From: Trichomonas vaginalis G3
Lineage: Eukaryota; Parabasalia; Trichomonadida; Trichomonadidae
Length of the DNA: 64,000 bases
Direction of reading: 5' to 3'
Assembly (NCBI RefSeq): GCF_026262505.1
Contig: NC_067204.1
Span: forward strand, 2,637,797 to 2,701,796
Both the position numbers and the translations under genes were made by a program. Positions 21,233-30,987 of the stretch are shown here, one piece after another (the first letter of the stretch is position 1; the number at the start of each line of letters is the position of its first letter). Under the pieces are notes generated by a model. That model was given only the letters and a program-made list of their open reading frames with translations. It was not told the origin of the DNA and made no database searches.

Positions 21233-21748
21233 ATGTACGCTGAGTTTGTTGGAACAGACCGTTGGGAAACTTGTTTGTTAGATGAGAAATATGAAATTCA
21301 CTGTTGTGAGTCATTTGAAGTCAGAAACAAAAAGACAAAAAGAGTTTTAAGCGGATGGGAGCGAAATGACGGATATGCTAATATGAAGATGAGTGGAAAA
21401 AACTATTTTAAACATGTTGTCATTGCAACTCATTTTATACCGAACCCTAACAATTTACCTTTTGTAGACCATATAAACCATATAAGAAACGACAATAGAC
21501 TTGAAAACTTGCGTTGGGTCACTTGTTCTGAAAACAATAAGAACATAGGCAAATTTCGAGATATTGTATTCGAATTTGTCGACGAACTAGAAGATGAAGC
21601 AATTGAAATTACAGACTATGGCGAGCATACGTTTGAGTTTTACTACTATAGCGAAGAACAAGACTCTTTCTACTTTTATACCGGCGTAAACTATAGGAAA
21701 TTACAAGTATGTTTTACTAAGGCGGGCTATGCCTCATGTAAACGCTAG
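21233..21748 (+). CDS. HNH homing-type endonuclease (NUMOD4-HNH-like)
   Basis: I start at the ATG at 21233, just after the AT-rich leader TATTTTTTTATTTTATTTGA, giving 171 residues. A NUMOD4-like N-terminal part is followed by the HNH core with VDHINHIRNDNRLENLRWVT and SENNKN, the usual H-N-H spacing. An acidic C-terminus follows. Such endonucleases cut a DNA site and spread themselves, and are common in large DNA viruses. The last codons contain a small GC-rich hairpin (AGGC/GCCT, 21719-21733). Confidence 0.82.
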   Translation: MYAEFVGTDRWETCLLDEKYEIHCCESFEVRNKKTKRVLSGWERNDGYANMKMSGKNYFKHVVIATHFIPNPNNLPFVDHINHIRNDNRLENLRWVTCSENNKNIGKFRDIVFEFVDELEDEAIEITDYGEHTFEFYYYSEEQDSFYFYTGVNYRKLQVCFTKAGYASCKR

Positions 21749-21840
21749 AGATACAGATGGAAAATACGTTCAAATACATCTTAACAAATTCAAGAAAGCT
21801 ATATGGCATACCATTTTAAAATATTTTTTATTTTTATAAA

Positions 21841-23986
21841 ATGCCCCCATATAGAATGATAGAAAATCTGCTAGAATAAAAGCAGAGTTGCAAAGATATG
21901 GTTGGAAAGTTTCAAAGAAGTTTAAATATAGGAAGGGAAAGCAATAAAAGTCTATGACAATTGTCTGGTCTTCGCTACGAAATGGATTTGGAAACAGCAC
22001 GTGCAAATTATCCAAACAGACTAGAGAGGTTAGAAGAAGAACGTCTTATGGACATGCCTTTCGATGTTAGTGAACCTCAAGTTGAAGACACGACGGCTTT
22101 GCCAGATTCTACTGGAAATGACGAACAATTGCATCCTTTGAGAAGGAAAAAAGGAAAGGTGAAGACGCACATGCTCCCATGAAAAGAACAAGATATGCAT
22201 ATGAAAAGTACCGTGAAGTTAGAAGTCAAATTACTTCTGGTCGAACCTTTACAGTAAACTTTGACGAAGGAAAGAACAAAGAAGGCTTCATGGGTGTACT
22301 TGCTGCCATACAAGACGGAAATAAGAAAGGATACAATCTCAGACTAACCGTAACAGATTTAGATGGTCATATATACTATGCACATGGCAATGTCACAACA
22401 GCCGCACAACTTCTTGACGCTTTCAAGACTACAAAGAGAGAACAAATGGTTGACTCCGACTCAGACATTTTGAATGCAATTGAAGGAATTGCAAGTGTCA
22501 AGTTCGAATGGTACCAACCTAACCCTCAAGCAGTCAGACAACATGCTGGGTATTTCCCGTTCAGAAATAAGTCTGACATTGACTTAACCAGGTATGGAAT
22601 TTACAATTCAATTGAAAAAATTGTCAATGAACCTTGTATTCTTACATGTCTCAGGAACTCTGGTCTTGTTACAGATGAGAAGATGAAGTATCTTGAGTCA
22701 TGTGTGAAGACAAGGTACATGCTCAGAGGTCAATTGGCTAAAATTGCACCGTTGGCAAATGTGAATATCCGAGTCAACATTCCGACTGAGAAAGGTTTTC
22801 ACATGACGACTATGTTGTTGACAAAGACTTACCATGGTTGAAGATTGTAATTGTCCACAACCACTTCATGTTGAACGAAAGTCTTACAAACCCATTGTTC
22901 GGAAAAGGCAAGTGCAACATTGTCAGAGCTGTTAACATTCTTTTCGAGAAAGGTTTGTTGGAACCAATTCCAGATGACAAGCTGACAGAAAGTTTTGTAC
23001 CAAAAGACGAAACAAACTTTTCACTGTTAGCAAGACCAAAAGTTGTTCCAGACAAAGTTCTAGTACAAAAGAAGTACACAGTTCCAAAAGGAGTTGGATT
23101 GTTCGGATACCAACCTGAACCAGAAGAACTTCCAATGAGGTTGCAAGAACTTCAAGATGCTATAAACAAACTTCCATTGAGACATCCAATTGACGTCAAA
23201 TTGTATTGGAGAGCATCTGAGTTAGGTCAGAAGGTTTTATATGAAACAGGTTGCTTCGACGATGTTTATGAGATAACAGGAGAAGTTTCTCAGAAGATAA
23301 GAGACTCGCTTGAATTTCCAAAAACTGGTCCGATTGGATGCGATAAGTTCGACTCAGATGAAAAAATATACTATGTCGACCTTAACGCTGCGTACATGAG
23401 GTTCGTCCAATATATCCCGACTGGAATTCCAAACGAAAATGGCGAGTTCCCGGGAAGGAACTATACAGTTGGAAAAGTCATACAACAACTCTATGATATT
23501 AGGAAAGCTTCAAACCCCAAACTTGCAATGACACTCAAATTGCTTATGAATTCGACATGGGGGTATTCCATTAAAAAACCTCAAGAGATGAAGAGTAAAC
23601 ATTATGAGAAGGTCGACAACTTTGTTGAAAGGTTTTCTCCTTTTGTTTTGAAATACGAATTTACCGAAGGTGAAAGTGGCTTAGTAACCACATTAAAACC
23701 TATTGTCGAACATTGGTCTTATCCTCAGTTCGCAAAGGCAGTCCTTGACAACTACAACAAATTCTTCTCAGAGGTTAAATCCAAAGTGAAGGTATACTAT
23801 GAGAACATTGACGCACTCATGACGAACGAAGAAGGCTATAACAAACTCATTGAAATGGGTTTAGTCGGTGAAAAGATGGGCTGTTTTAAGCTAGACAAAA
23901 TTTTCACCGAAGTTCATGTCCTCTCCAAGCGTAAGTACTGGGGTGTTAAAGAAGATGGTGAAATAGTTAAACATTGCATGAAATAA
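21841..23986 (+). pseudogene. Polinton 1 protein-primed-type family B DNA polymerase, broken
   Basis: The readable parts include an N-terminal region (FTVNFDEGKNKEGFMGVLAA), then the palm with YYVDLNAAYMRF (motif A) and KLLMNSTWGYSIK (motif B), a motif C region (KVYYENIDALM) and RKYWG towards the end. This is the order of the protein-primed polymerase of Polintons. It is fossil, broken a few times, and very divergent from the polymerase at 46914-50390. Confidence 0.75.
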
Positions 23987-24042
23987 AACATTGCATACCA
24001 TTTTAAAACGTTTTTAAAACAGTATATTTTTACATATATTAA

Positions 24043-24902
24043 ATGTTTCAGGTTGAAAAACAAAGAACAAAAGTAGCAGATACAAAACCGTTAGACTATA
24101 TCTTTACAAACGCCGGTAGGACTATATCAGATGAAGAAATTTCATCCCGTACTTACAGGTTTGACTTTCCAATTCGTTGGCTTCAAAGTCCTTCAGATGC
24201 AAAGGCAATAGGATTTAGAAAAGTTTTGTTTTCAAAAAGAACTAACGCATTTATGTTCGCAGTATATTTTCATGGGCAGTATGAAGGTTCTGATGGTCTA
24301 ATAGACAAATTTGACGAAATGAGAATCTTTACAGTTCGTTCAGACGAAAGTCTTGAGAAAACTCTAAATGACTTTCAAACTCAAATGAACAAATATTATT
24401 GGGAATTTCAAGAAAAATACGACTCTTTACTAAATGGAACATACTATCTGAAACTAGAATACAACAAGATGAATTCCACCGTTTCATTTCAAAGGATTGA
24501 AATTAACCCTCCAAGAAGTACACAGTTTTTATTTTGGGAAGTAGACAAACGTTCTTGGGCACAATTTCTTCGGTTACTAAACCAGAACGAACCATTGCAC
24601 CTGACGGTCCGTTTAAATTTATACGTCCACCAGCAGATTTGACAGTTTATAGAAACGTGTTCGACCCTCAAAATGTCATGTGTCATGCAAGTTTCAGTTC
24701 AAGCAACAACAGTTTTCTTTGTATTGGTAAGGACTTTTATGACCTTACCTCTAAATTCTACGAACCACCTAGTAACAGTTTCTCTGACTTTCAAGTTTGG
24801 TTCACAACAAACGGTGTGCAGCATATTATTCCATTGTACTATGACTTTTATCTCGAATTGTCTTTCATATATAACTACGGAAAAGTGCTGAAAAAGTATT
24901 GA
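24043..24902 (+). pseudogene. Polinton 1 structural-type gene, paralogue of 17008-17812, broken
   Basis: The ordered blocks are TKPLDYIFTNAG, YRFDFPIRWL, KAIGFRKVLF, then MCHASFSSSNNSFLC, YEPPSNSFSDFQVWFTT and IIPLY. It is longer in its middle part than its paralogue. The leader is TATTTTTACATATATTAA. Two diverged copies in one element suggest two related vertex or minor-capsid roles. That is inference. It is fossil, with about one break. Confidence 0.5.
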
Positions 24903-24982
24903 ATGTGAAGATATTAGAAAATAACATTTTTTCTAACATCGTAGAAAACTCATGAAAACAATTTATTTTTGTGAATATGCAA

Positions 24983-25065
24983 GCGGCTCATAGCTCAGTG
25001 GTATGGGCTACCTCGTTAAAGGCGTCGAAGACCTCGGTTCAAATCCCGATTCGCGCAGGTTTTTT
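24983..25065 (+). other. tRNA-like Pol III unit in Polinton 1
   Basis: TAGCTCAGTGG (A-box-like, 24991-25001) and GGTTCAAATCC (B-box-like, 25036-25046) have tRNA spacing, and a T run follows at 25060-25065. The D-arm pairs (GCTC/GGGC) and GTTAA lies where an anticodon loop would be. The acceptor and T stems pair poorly, so this is a decayed tRNA or a tRNA-like promoter for a small RNA rather than a sound tRNA gene. Confidence 0.45.
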
Positions 25066-25094
25066 CCTTTTATGCAGTGAAATTTCATGTACAT

Positions 25095-25214
25095 AGGTTA
25101 CTTTGGTGTTAGACCCTAGTGAAGAAAATAGAACGATATAAGTTTACATTTGTAAGGTTACTTTGGTGTTAGACCCTAGTGAAGAAAATAGAACGATATA
25201 AGTTTACATTTGTA
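25095..25214. repeat. Exact 60-bp direct repeat, two copies
   Basis: Two head-to-tail copies of a 60-base unit beginning AGGTTACTTTGGTGTTAGAC lie between the tRNA-like unit and the KilA-N gene. No difference is visible between the copies. Confidence 0.95.
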
Positions 25215-25218
25215 AAGT

Positions 25219-25463
25219 TGGACGATAAAAATCTCTGCTACTAGCAGTACTGCTACTGTCAGTAAAAGTATTGCTACTGTCAGTAAAAGTACTGCTACTG
25301 TCAGAAAAAGTACTGCTACTGTCAGAAAAAGTACTGCTAGTTGCAGTAAAAAGGAAAATTTGAGAGGGTTTTCGACGATAAAGTACTGCTACTGTCAGTA
25401 AAAGTACTGCTACTGTCAGTAGCAGTACTGCTAGTAGCAGAGATTTTTATCGTTGTGGTCCGA
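25219..25463. repeat. Short tandem array inside a long hairpin, upstream of KilA-N gene
   Basis: About eight units of roughly 20 bases (AGTACTGCTACTGTCAGTAA, with variants) are enclosed by inverted arms: GACGATAAAAATCTCTGCTA at 25221 and its inverse ending near 25454. The arms run into the array, so the whole 245 bases could fold as one long hairpin. It lies about 70 bases before the KilA-N start at 25535. Confidence 0.88.
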
Positions 25464-25500
25464 CGGTTAAGCCACAAACGAATGTCCGACGTCCCACCAA

Positions 25501-25530
25501 AAAATATTTTTTTATTTTTATTGTAAGAAC
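25501..25530 (+). promoter_or_regulatory. Element-type AT-rich leader before KilA-N gene
   Basis: ATATTTTTTTATTTTTATTG followed by TAAGAAC ends four bases before the ATG. The same leader precedes 26598 and, in the form TTTTTTTATTTCGTAAGAAA, two Polinton 2 genes (45742 and 52033). Confidence 0.6.
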
Positions 25531-25534
25531 AGAA

Positions 25535-26197
25535 ATGTCAGTCGAAGCAAAAACGTTCACGAACAAATCTAATGGCGAAACATTCACAAAAGGCACTTAC
25601 AACGGTATTGAAGTCTTACGTAGAGACAAGGATGGTTATATAAATGCAACAAAGATATGTCAGCAGTTTGGGAAAGACTTTAGAAGGTTGTTGGAAAATA
25701 AGTCCTGGGAAGAGTATTATACGGCATTTTGTGAAGAATATACCAACCCGCGGAAAACGGCGGGTTGCTTTTTATACAAAGTTCATGCAGGAATTCCTGA
25801 TGAAATCAAACAGGTTAGAGGAATGTATGTAGACCCAAGACTTGTAAACTATATAGCAATGTGGGCTTCTCCAAAATATTGCATAGCAGTTGGAAAAATT
25901 ATGGACTCCATAGACAAGAAAGTTCATGAGAAATTAGATGAAGAAGAACTTGAAGATACAGTAGAGAATGCAAAACCTTTGTTTGAAGAAGAAGTTAGAA
26001 AAATGCATGAAAAACAAATAGAACATGAACGTGAGATATGTTCTGGTTATAGAGATTCTCCATACGAACTAGACCAATGGGAACAAGAAGATTTAAAGAG
26101 AGAATTTAGAGAATATGAACTCGCTAAGATAACATTAGAAGCTGCAGAAAAGAAGTTAAAAGTTTGGGGTCGTTTTGTACAAAAATATTGTGAGTAA
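25535..26197 (+). CDS. KilA-N domain protein
   Basis: The 220-residue protein has a KilA-N DNA-binding domain at about residues 18-125: YNGIEVLRRDKDGYINATKI, then FGKDFRRLLENKSWEEY, and GMYVDPRLVNYIAMWASPKY. A charged helical C-terminal half follows. KilA-N proteins are common in poxviruses, giant viruses and phages and bind DNA, often as regulators. In the linker inside the domain a GC-rich palindrome (25744-25767) with an 8-bp stem is read in frame (TNPRKTAG). The same position in 28252-29079 holds a different palindrome. The gene is open in a mostly broken element. Confidence 0.85.
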   Translation: MSVEAKTFTNKSNGETFTKGTYNGIEVLRRDKDGYINATKICQQFGKDFRRLLENKSWEEYYTAFCEEYTNPRKTAGCFLYKVHAGIPDEIKQVRGMYVDPRLVNYIAMWASPKYCIAVGKIMDSIDKKVHEKLDEEELEDTVENAKPLFEEEVRKMHEKQIEHEREICSGYRDSPYELDQWEQEDLKREFREYELAKITLEAAEKKLKVWGRFVQKYCE

Positions 26198-26218
26198 ATG
26201 AACCATTTTTTTTCGACA

Positions 26219-26530
26219 AAAATATATTTTAGGGTAGAAGGTTAGATCTAACCTGTCTTCTACCCTCTTTTCTACCCTCTTGAATTTTCATGACTTCTTC
26301 GTAAATGTTTTGTCAAGACTTCTTCATAAATGTTTTGTCAAGACTTCTTCATCGTAATGAGTGTAAAGGACCCAAAAATATATTTTAGGGTAGAAGGTTA
26401 GATCTAACCTGTCTTCTACCCTCTTTTCTACCCTCTTGAATTTTCATGAATTTCATCGTAAATGTTTTGTCATGATTTCATCGTAAATGTTTTGTCAAGA
26501 CTTCTTCGTACATGTTTTCTAACCTCATGA
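26219..26530. repeat. Twin hairpins and 25-26-bp iterons upstream of the cassette gene
   Basis: A composite hairpin (AGGGTAGAAG, GTTAGATCTAAC, CTTCTACCCT, then a second TTTCTACCCT) occurs at about 26231-26282 and again at about 26387-26438. Each is followed by iterons of the type GACTTCTTCGTAAATGTTTT-GTCA (about five in total, some with TTTCATCG). An inverted copy of the hairpin follows the gene at 27949-27996. Related iterons lie at 55372-55520 in Polinton 2. Confidence 0.88.
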
Positions 26531-26597
26531 GTTTTCCCGAAATAAAAAATAAAGTTGGTTTTTTTAAAAAAATATTTTTTATTTTTATTGTAAGAAC

Positions 26598-27909
26598 ATG
26601 TTAGCAACAACAGCACCAAATTCGTTAGTCATGAACCCAACTTCAATGTTAGTAGAGATGAAAAGCTTCATTCCTTCTTCATATACTTTCGAAACAGAAA
26701 TCCAGAAGATAAAGCAAGAACTTCTCCAAGGAGATTTAGATTGCACTGCAAAAGATGAAACAGATGAAGAATATCTTTATGAAATGCAGGATATTATTGA
26801 CCATCTACCTAAACTTCCTGAAATCCAACAACAAAAGCTTACTATTCCAGAATTCGATGAAATAGAAGTCAAAGCAACTGACTCAGTAGAAATAAAGAAG
26901 TTCATACGAAAGGTTAACTATGAGTTTCTTGGATTTCATTGCAACCACAAAGTCATGGACAAAGATTGCGATATGGTATATAAGAACATCTCTGACATAT
27001 ACAAATCTGGGGAGTTTAAGACCTACGACAACTTTGTTTCGTTAGTTGCAAAATGTGTATGGCAGATAAGAGATAAAGATAGAAGAGGTAAGGTATGGAC
27101 TGAACAGATAAAACCAGCAACTTTTGAGTTAAAGAGAGCAATTGACGCCTTAGTCATACTAGCAGGTAAGGTTTCAGAATATAACGCAAAAATGAACCCA
27201 CAGTGTTCTAAATGTAAAGCAGCAATGAGGAAATATAACTACTCCGTCAAAGAGATAGAACGTATGAGAAACGACTATGCAGATTTAAAGACAGAGATGT
27301 CAAACATTGAGTTTGAAACAGTTGGAAAGATAGACAATGACACCAAAGTGGTTAGAATAGGTGATTTAAACGTAAGATACTCAAAGAAATACAACAAATA
27401 TTCTTTGTCAGACATTTTATCTCCATTTGGAAAAAAAACAAACCACTGGGTTAAAATTGCTTCTACTCAGAAAATTTTGACAAGAAATCCTGAGCTTATG
27501 ATATCGGTAAAATTCTATGGAACTGCAGCATATCTCATCGACAAAAGTCTTATACCAATAGTTTTGTTATGGTTAGACCCAGTTGTTGGATATAACTTCA
27601 TAAACATATGGTTCATTCGATACGGAACGTTGCAGTGAAGGCTTACTTTACATCGTTCAGAAACCGAAGGACTTCAATACAAAGAGATATAAGATAGGAA
27701 GGACATATAATATAACTCTAAGATATGACAGTACAGTCAATATAGTCAAGGTTGTGTTAGTTAATGATATGAGAGCTGCAGAAACAGAACTACTTGAAAA
27801 GTTTGAGAAAATGTATGGTGCTCCCATAAAAGGTAAAGAAACGTTTGAAGTAGATGAGATAGATAAAGCTATAAAATTATTTGACGAAGTTGCTGAAAAA
27901 TACATGTAA
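26598..27909 (+). pseudogene. KilA-N/T5orf172-type cassette gene, broken
   Basis: The N-terminal ~230 residues (TAPNSLVMNPTSMLVEMK, YEMQDIIDHLPKLPEIQQQ, RKYNYSVKEIERMRNDYADL) are nearly identical to those of 54248-55213 in Polinton 2. A KilA-N-like domain (YSLSDILSPFGKKTNHWVKI) follows, and then a T5orf172-like GIY-YIG-related tail (RYKIGRTYNITLRYDS, ETELLEKFEKMY). This domain order is common in viral Bro/KilA-N proteins. The gene is bracketed by hairpins of one family in opposite orientation. It is fossil, with about one break. Confidence 0.75.
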
Positions 27910-27948
27910 AAATAACGTTTACCATGTGAAACGCTTATAAAATAACTG

Positions 27949-27996
27949 GGGTAGAAAAGAGGGTAGAAGACAGGTTAGATCTAACCTTCTACCCTA
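27949..27996. repeat. Inverted copy of the cassette hairpin
   Basis: This is the reverse complement of the hairpins at 26231-26282 and 26387-26438, including AAAATATATTTT beside it. With them it brackets the cassette gene in inverted orientation. Confidence 0.9.
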
Positions 27997-28097
27997 AAAT
28001 ATATTTTTGCTGAATTCAGCAACAAAATTCTGAGTAAAATGGCATAAGATTGCTTCCCTCGGAAACAGTGAAGAACAGCGAGTAGGTAAGAAACCTT

Positions 28098-28175
28098 AGT
28101 CGCCAAAACTCTATGAAAATCGTGAAAATTCTCTAGACCGTTTTTTTCCCTACTCGCCAAAACTCTATGAAAATC
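28098..28175. repeat. Short direct repeat before the third KilA-N gene
   Basis: CGCCAAAACTCTATGAAAAT occurs twice about 55 bases apart in the region upstream of 28252. Confidence 0.8.
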
Positions 28176-28251
28176 ATGAATTTCCTTAAGATAGAAAAAA
28201 TAACGCTAATTTTTTATAAAATATTTTTTTATCCGGAATGTAAAGACAGAT

Positions 28252-29079
28252 ATGTCAACAACAGAGAACACAACAACAGTTATAGTCCATGAAGCTATAA
28301 ATGAAGAATATGAGTGGGTTCAGTTTAACAAACAACTCCGTCTCATTCGTTCGGTCAAAGACGATATGTACCAAATGCAAAGTATTTTGAATACTCTTCG
28401 TTCTACAAAGCAAGCATACCATTGGTTTGAAAACCAACAGACAAAAGAACTTTTAGAAGAATTTCCTCATATGTTTGCTACCCTCGGAAAACCGAGGGTA
28501 GAGATTCCGTACGAAAATCGCAAGAATTTGGCTCCTGGTTTGAGAGGTTGGTATGTACATAGACTTCTTGTAAATGCTGTTGCAATGTGGGCGTCACCTC
28601 GCTATGCTTGTTATATTTTCATGATGTTAGATGAAATTCATAGACAAGAACGTGAAGAGATGGAAAAGAAACTTCAAGCAAAAGATGAAGTCATTGAAGC
28701 AAAAGACAAAAGCCTTCAGAAAAGAATACCACGTTCGGTACCAAAAGGAAAGGAAAAGAACTATAAGTATATGATTTACACTGAAGAGATGGAAAATGAA
28801 GAAGACAGAGATATGGTTATGTTGCATTTAGTCAGAAGAAACAACAAAAGCTTTTACGACCTTGCTAAGATTTACAAATCTGACAGAAATTGGTTCTATC
28901 GCGAAAACTTACCGATTTCAATGACACCAAATGAAGATGTTAAACAGATAGTTCAAGATACGTTACCTCAAACACACTATGATATGAAAGGTTGTACAAT
29001 ACTTACATTCAAAGAAGATTTGCCGCTACTGAAGGAAAAGATAACAGAGTATTTTGACAACTTCAAAGAGGAAGAGTAA
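28252..29079 (+). CDS. KilA-N-type protein with DUF3627-like tail
   Basis: The 275-residue protein has a diverged KilA-N region ending in GWYVHRLLVNAVAMWASPRY (compare YVDPRLVNYIAMWASPKY in 25535-26197). A coiled-coil helix follows (residues about 130-165), then a C-terminal domain with KYMIYTEEMENEEDRDMVML and DRNWFYRENLP, which resembles the DUF3627 tail of insect-virus KilA-N proteins. A perfect 10-bp-stem palindrome with an AAAA loop (28478-28501) is read in frame within the KilA-N part. The leader is TATTTTTTTATCCGGAATGT. Confidence 0.78.
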   Translation: MSTTENTTTVIVHEAINEEYEWVQFNKQLRLIRSVKDDMYQMQSILNTLRSTKQAYHWFENQQTKELLEEFPHMFATLGKPRVEIPYENRKNLAPGLRGWYVHRLLVNAVAMWASPRYACYIFMMLDEIHRQEREEMEKKLQAKDEVIEAKDKSLQKRIPRSVPKGKEKNYKYMIYTEEMENEEDRDMVMLHLVRRNNKSFYDLAKIYKSDRNWFYRENLPISMTPNEDVKQIVQDTLPQTHYDMKGCTILTFKEDLPLLKEKITEYFDNFKEEE

Positions 29080-29139
29080 ATGAACCATTTATTTTTGGTC
29101 TTGACTTCAGATGGCTCAGGTAGCTCTAGATGGTAAATT

Positions 29140-29515
29140 GTCTTGTCAAATCCTTCTGGCATTCCGAGTCCTTCCTTCTGGCATTCCAAGTTCTTCCTTC
29201 CGACAAGAAAAAAATTTCCTTCCGACATTCCAAGTTCTTCCTTCCAACAGGAAAAAAATTTCCTGACAACTGGAAAAAAATTTCCTGACAACTGGAAAAA
29301 AATTTCCTGTTGTTCGTCCGTAAACCATTCAAATTTTCGAAAATTGAGAACTTTTTGGTCGAACTTCAGAAAAAGTTTTTCCTTCCGACAGAAAAAGTTT
29401 TTCCTTCCGACAGAAAAAGTTTTTCCTTCCGACAGGAAAAGTCCTTCCTTCCGACAGGAAAAAAATTTCTTGACAACTGGAAGAACTCTTCCTTCCGACA
29501 GGACACAAACGAATG
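29140..29515. repeat. Degenerate tandem array of CCTTCCGACAGGAAAAA-type units
   Basis: About 15 units of roughly 15-25 bases vary around CCTTCCGACAGGAAAAAAAT, TTCCTGACAACTGG and CTTCCTTCTGGCATTCC. Many are self-complementary (TTCC/GGAA), giving a chain of small hairpins. It follows the 28252-29079 gene and ends in CACAAACGAATGTCCGACGT, a phrase that also occurs at 25482-25501 before the first KilA-N gene. Confidence 0.88.
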
Positions 29516-29605
29516 TCCGACGTACCACCAACCGAGTCCATTCCAAAGCCAGAAGAACCGACAGCCCCAGCACCACAACAGACTAAGACTAAACACTTAC
29601 ATTTT

Positions 29606-30584
29606 TCAAGCTTGACTTTTTACAATTTGAACTTTGTTCGCGTAGATGTGAATTCTGAAAGAAGTATGAGGGTCTTGTATGACTTTGTACTTCTCCCATA
29701 GTTCATGTCTGTCAAACTTACCTGCCATGGACTCTTTCATAAGTTCCATGAAATCGTCTTCGGACAATCCAGGGAAAAGTATGATATCAGTAAGTATTCT
29801 TTTAACATCCTTACTTAAACTCTTTGCTGTCTGTACACAAATGACAACTGAGATGTTAAAGTGTCTGAGCTTCTTGAGAATTCGACACATGTCTTGTTCT
29901 CTGTTCTTTAACAAAGGATGAGAAGCAAAGTCATCTAAGATAAGAAGACATCTGTGAGGGTAAGTCTTCCAATCGTAAGATTGCAATTTCTTCGAAATGT
30001 ATTCTATCTCTTTCTGTTTGTTTCTGAAGTGTTTCTTCTCTAATATTCTCTGCATTTCCTCATTTGGGTCTTTAAACCTCGAATTGACATACTCATTTAT
30101 AGCATTGTACTTCAAAACTCTTCTTTGGTACTTCTTTATCCAATCCAACAACTCAGAGTCTTTTATACATACTAACTTAGACTTTTTTATAATATCTTTT
30201 GAACGAATTTACGGTTTGGTCAAATTGACCAGAAGTACTACAAATGACTACTAACTCATAGAATGGGTTCTTCTCATCTAGTTCTTGTTGTTGTGCAGCC
30301 ATTTTAAGATAAGTGAAAGTCTTACCCGACCCAGGTGGTGCGATTAGACCTGTTATACCATTCTGAGCAAATAAGAACTTGTCATGTATAGGCTTTATCT
30401 GAGCATTTTCTAACTTCCTCTTGTTCTTGTTTAAAACATTCTCAAATTTCTTGTCAATGTCAGCAAACTTTTTTTCTAACATATTTTTAGAAAAATTAAA
30501 ATTTTTATCTTTTTGAAAATGTCTAGCGATTTCGCTATCTATATTCGAGACAAACTTTTCGACAGCAAAACATCTGTAGACCAT
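29606..30584 (-). pseudogene. Polinton 1 packaging ATPase (A32/FtsK type), broken
   Basis: Readable parts show the Walker A loop in GITGLIAPPGSGKTFTYL, a Walker B in RCLLILDDFASH, and a later helix with FNISVVICVQTAKS. Together these are the signature of the DNA-packaging ATPases of Polintons and nucleocytoplasmic viruses, which pump DNA into capsids. Polinton 2 has the functional counterpart at 61280-62107. It is fossil, with a break or two. Confidence 0.75.
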
Positions 30585-30605
30585 AAAATCTTACATAGTG
30601 TAAAC

Positions 30606-30968
30606 AAGAAAGGGAATTTGTTCTAAAGTTCTGTTTCTGGGAATATGACAAGAGAACCATAAAACATTAAGCAGAGCAGTCTTAAAATTTGTCAATGACA
30701 GACTTGTTGACAGAGATGACGCCGATTGGAAAGCTGAAGTCCAACAAAAGTTCTTAGAATGCAAAGAAGACACATGCGCTGTTCTTGAAGATGAAATAGA
30801 AAACAGAATAGAAGAGCTATTAAAGGACAAAGACCTTTTACAAAAATATGGTTCTGAGAAGTTTGACATAACTCCACCAGAGAAGAAGAAGAAGAGAGAG
30901 AAGAAAGAAAAGAAAGTAGAAGAAGAGAAGAAAGAACCTGAACCAGAGAAAAAGAAATTTGACATGTA
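30606..30968 (+). pseudogene. Small acidic/lysine-rich Polinton 1 gene, broken
   Basis: The readable part has DDADWKAEVQQKFLECKEDT and a C-terminus of repeated Lys/Glu with PPEKKKKREK. It is the only plus-strand gene among the minus-strand core genes around it. No family is recognised. It is fossil. Confidence 0.35.
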
Positions 30969-30987
30969 AAAATAAAATTTTATTTTT

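Noticed and set aside
24983-25065. A functional tRNA (possibly Asn, GTT) in Polinton 1
   Set aside because: The acceptor and T stems do not pair and position 33 is not T in the best fold. I kept it as a tRNA-like unit only.
25219-29515. CRISPR-like array among the repeats near the KilA-N genes
   Set aside because: Units are contiguous or degenerate with no unique spacers of constant length, no cas genes, and the genome is eukaryotic.
29143-29615. Multiple overlapping frames on both strands across the 29.1-29.5 kb repeat array
   Set aside because: All derive from translating the short repeat and have no independent support.
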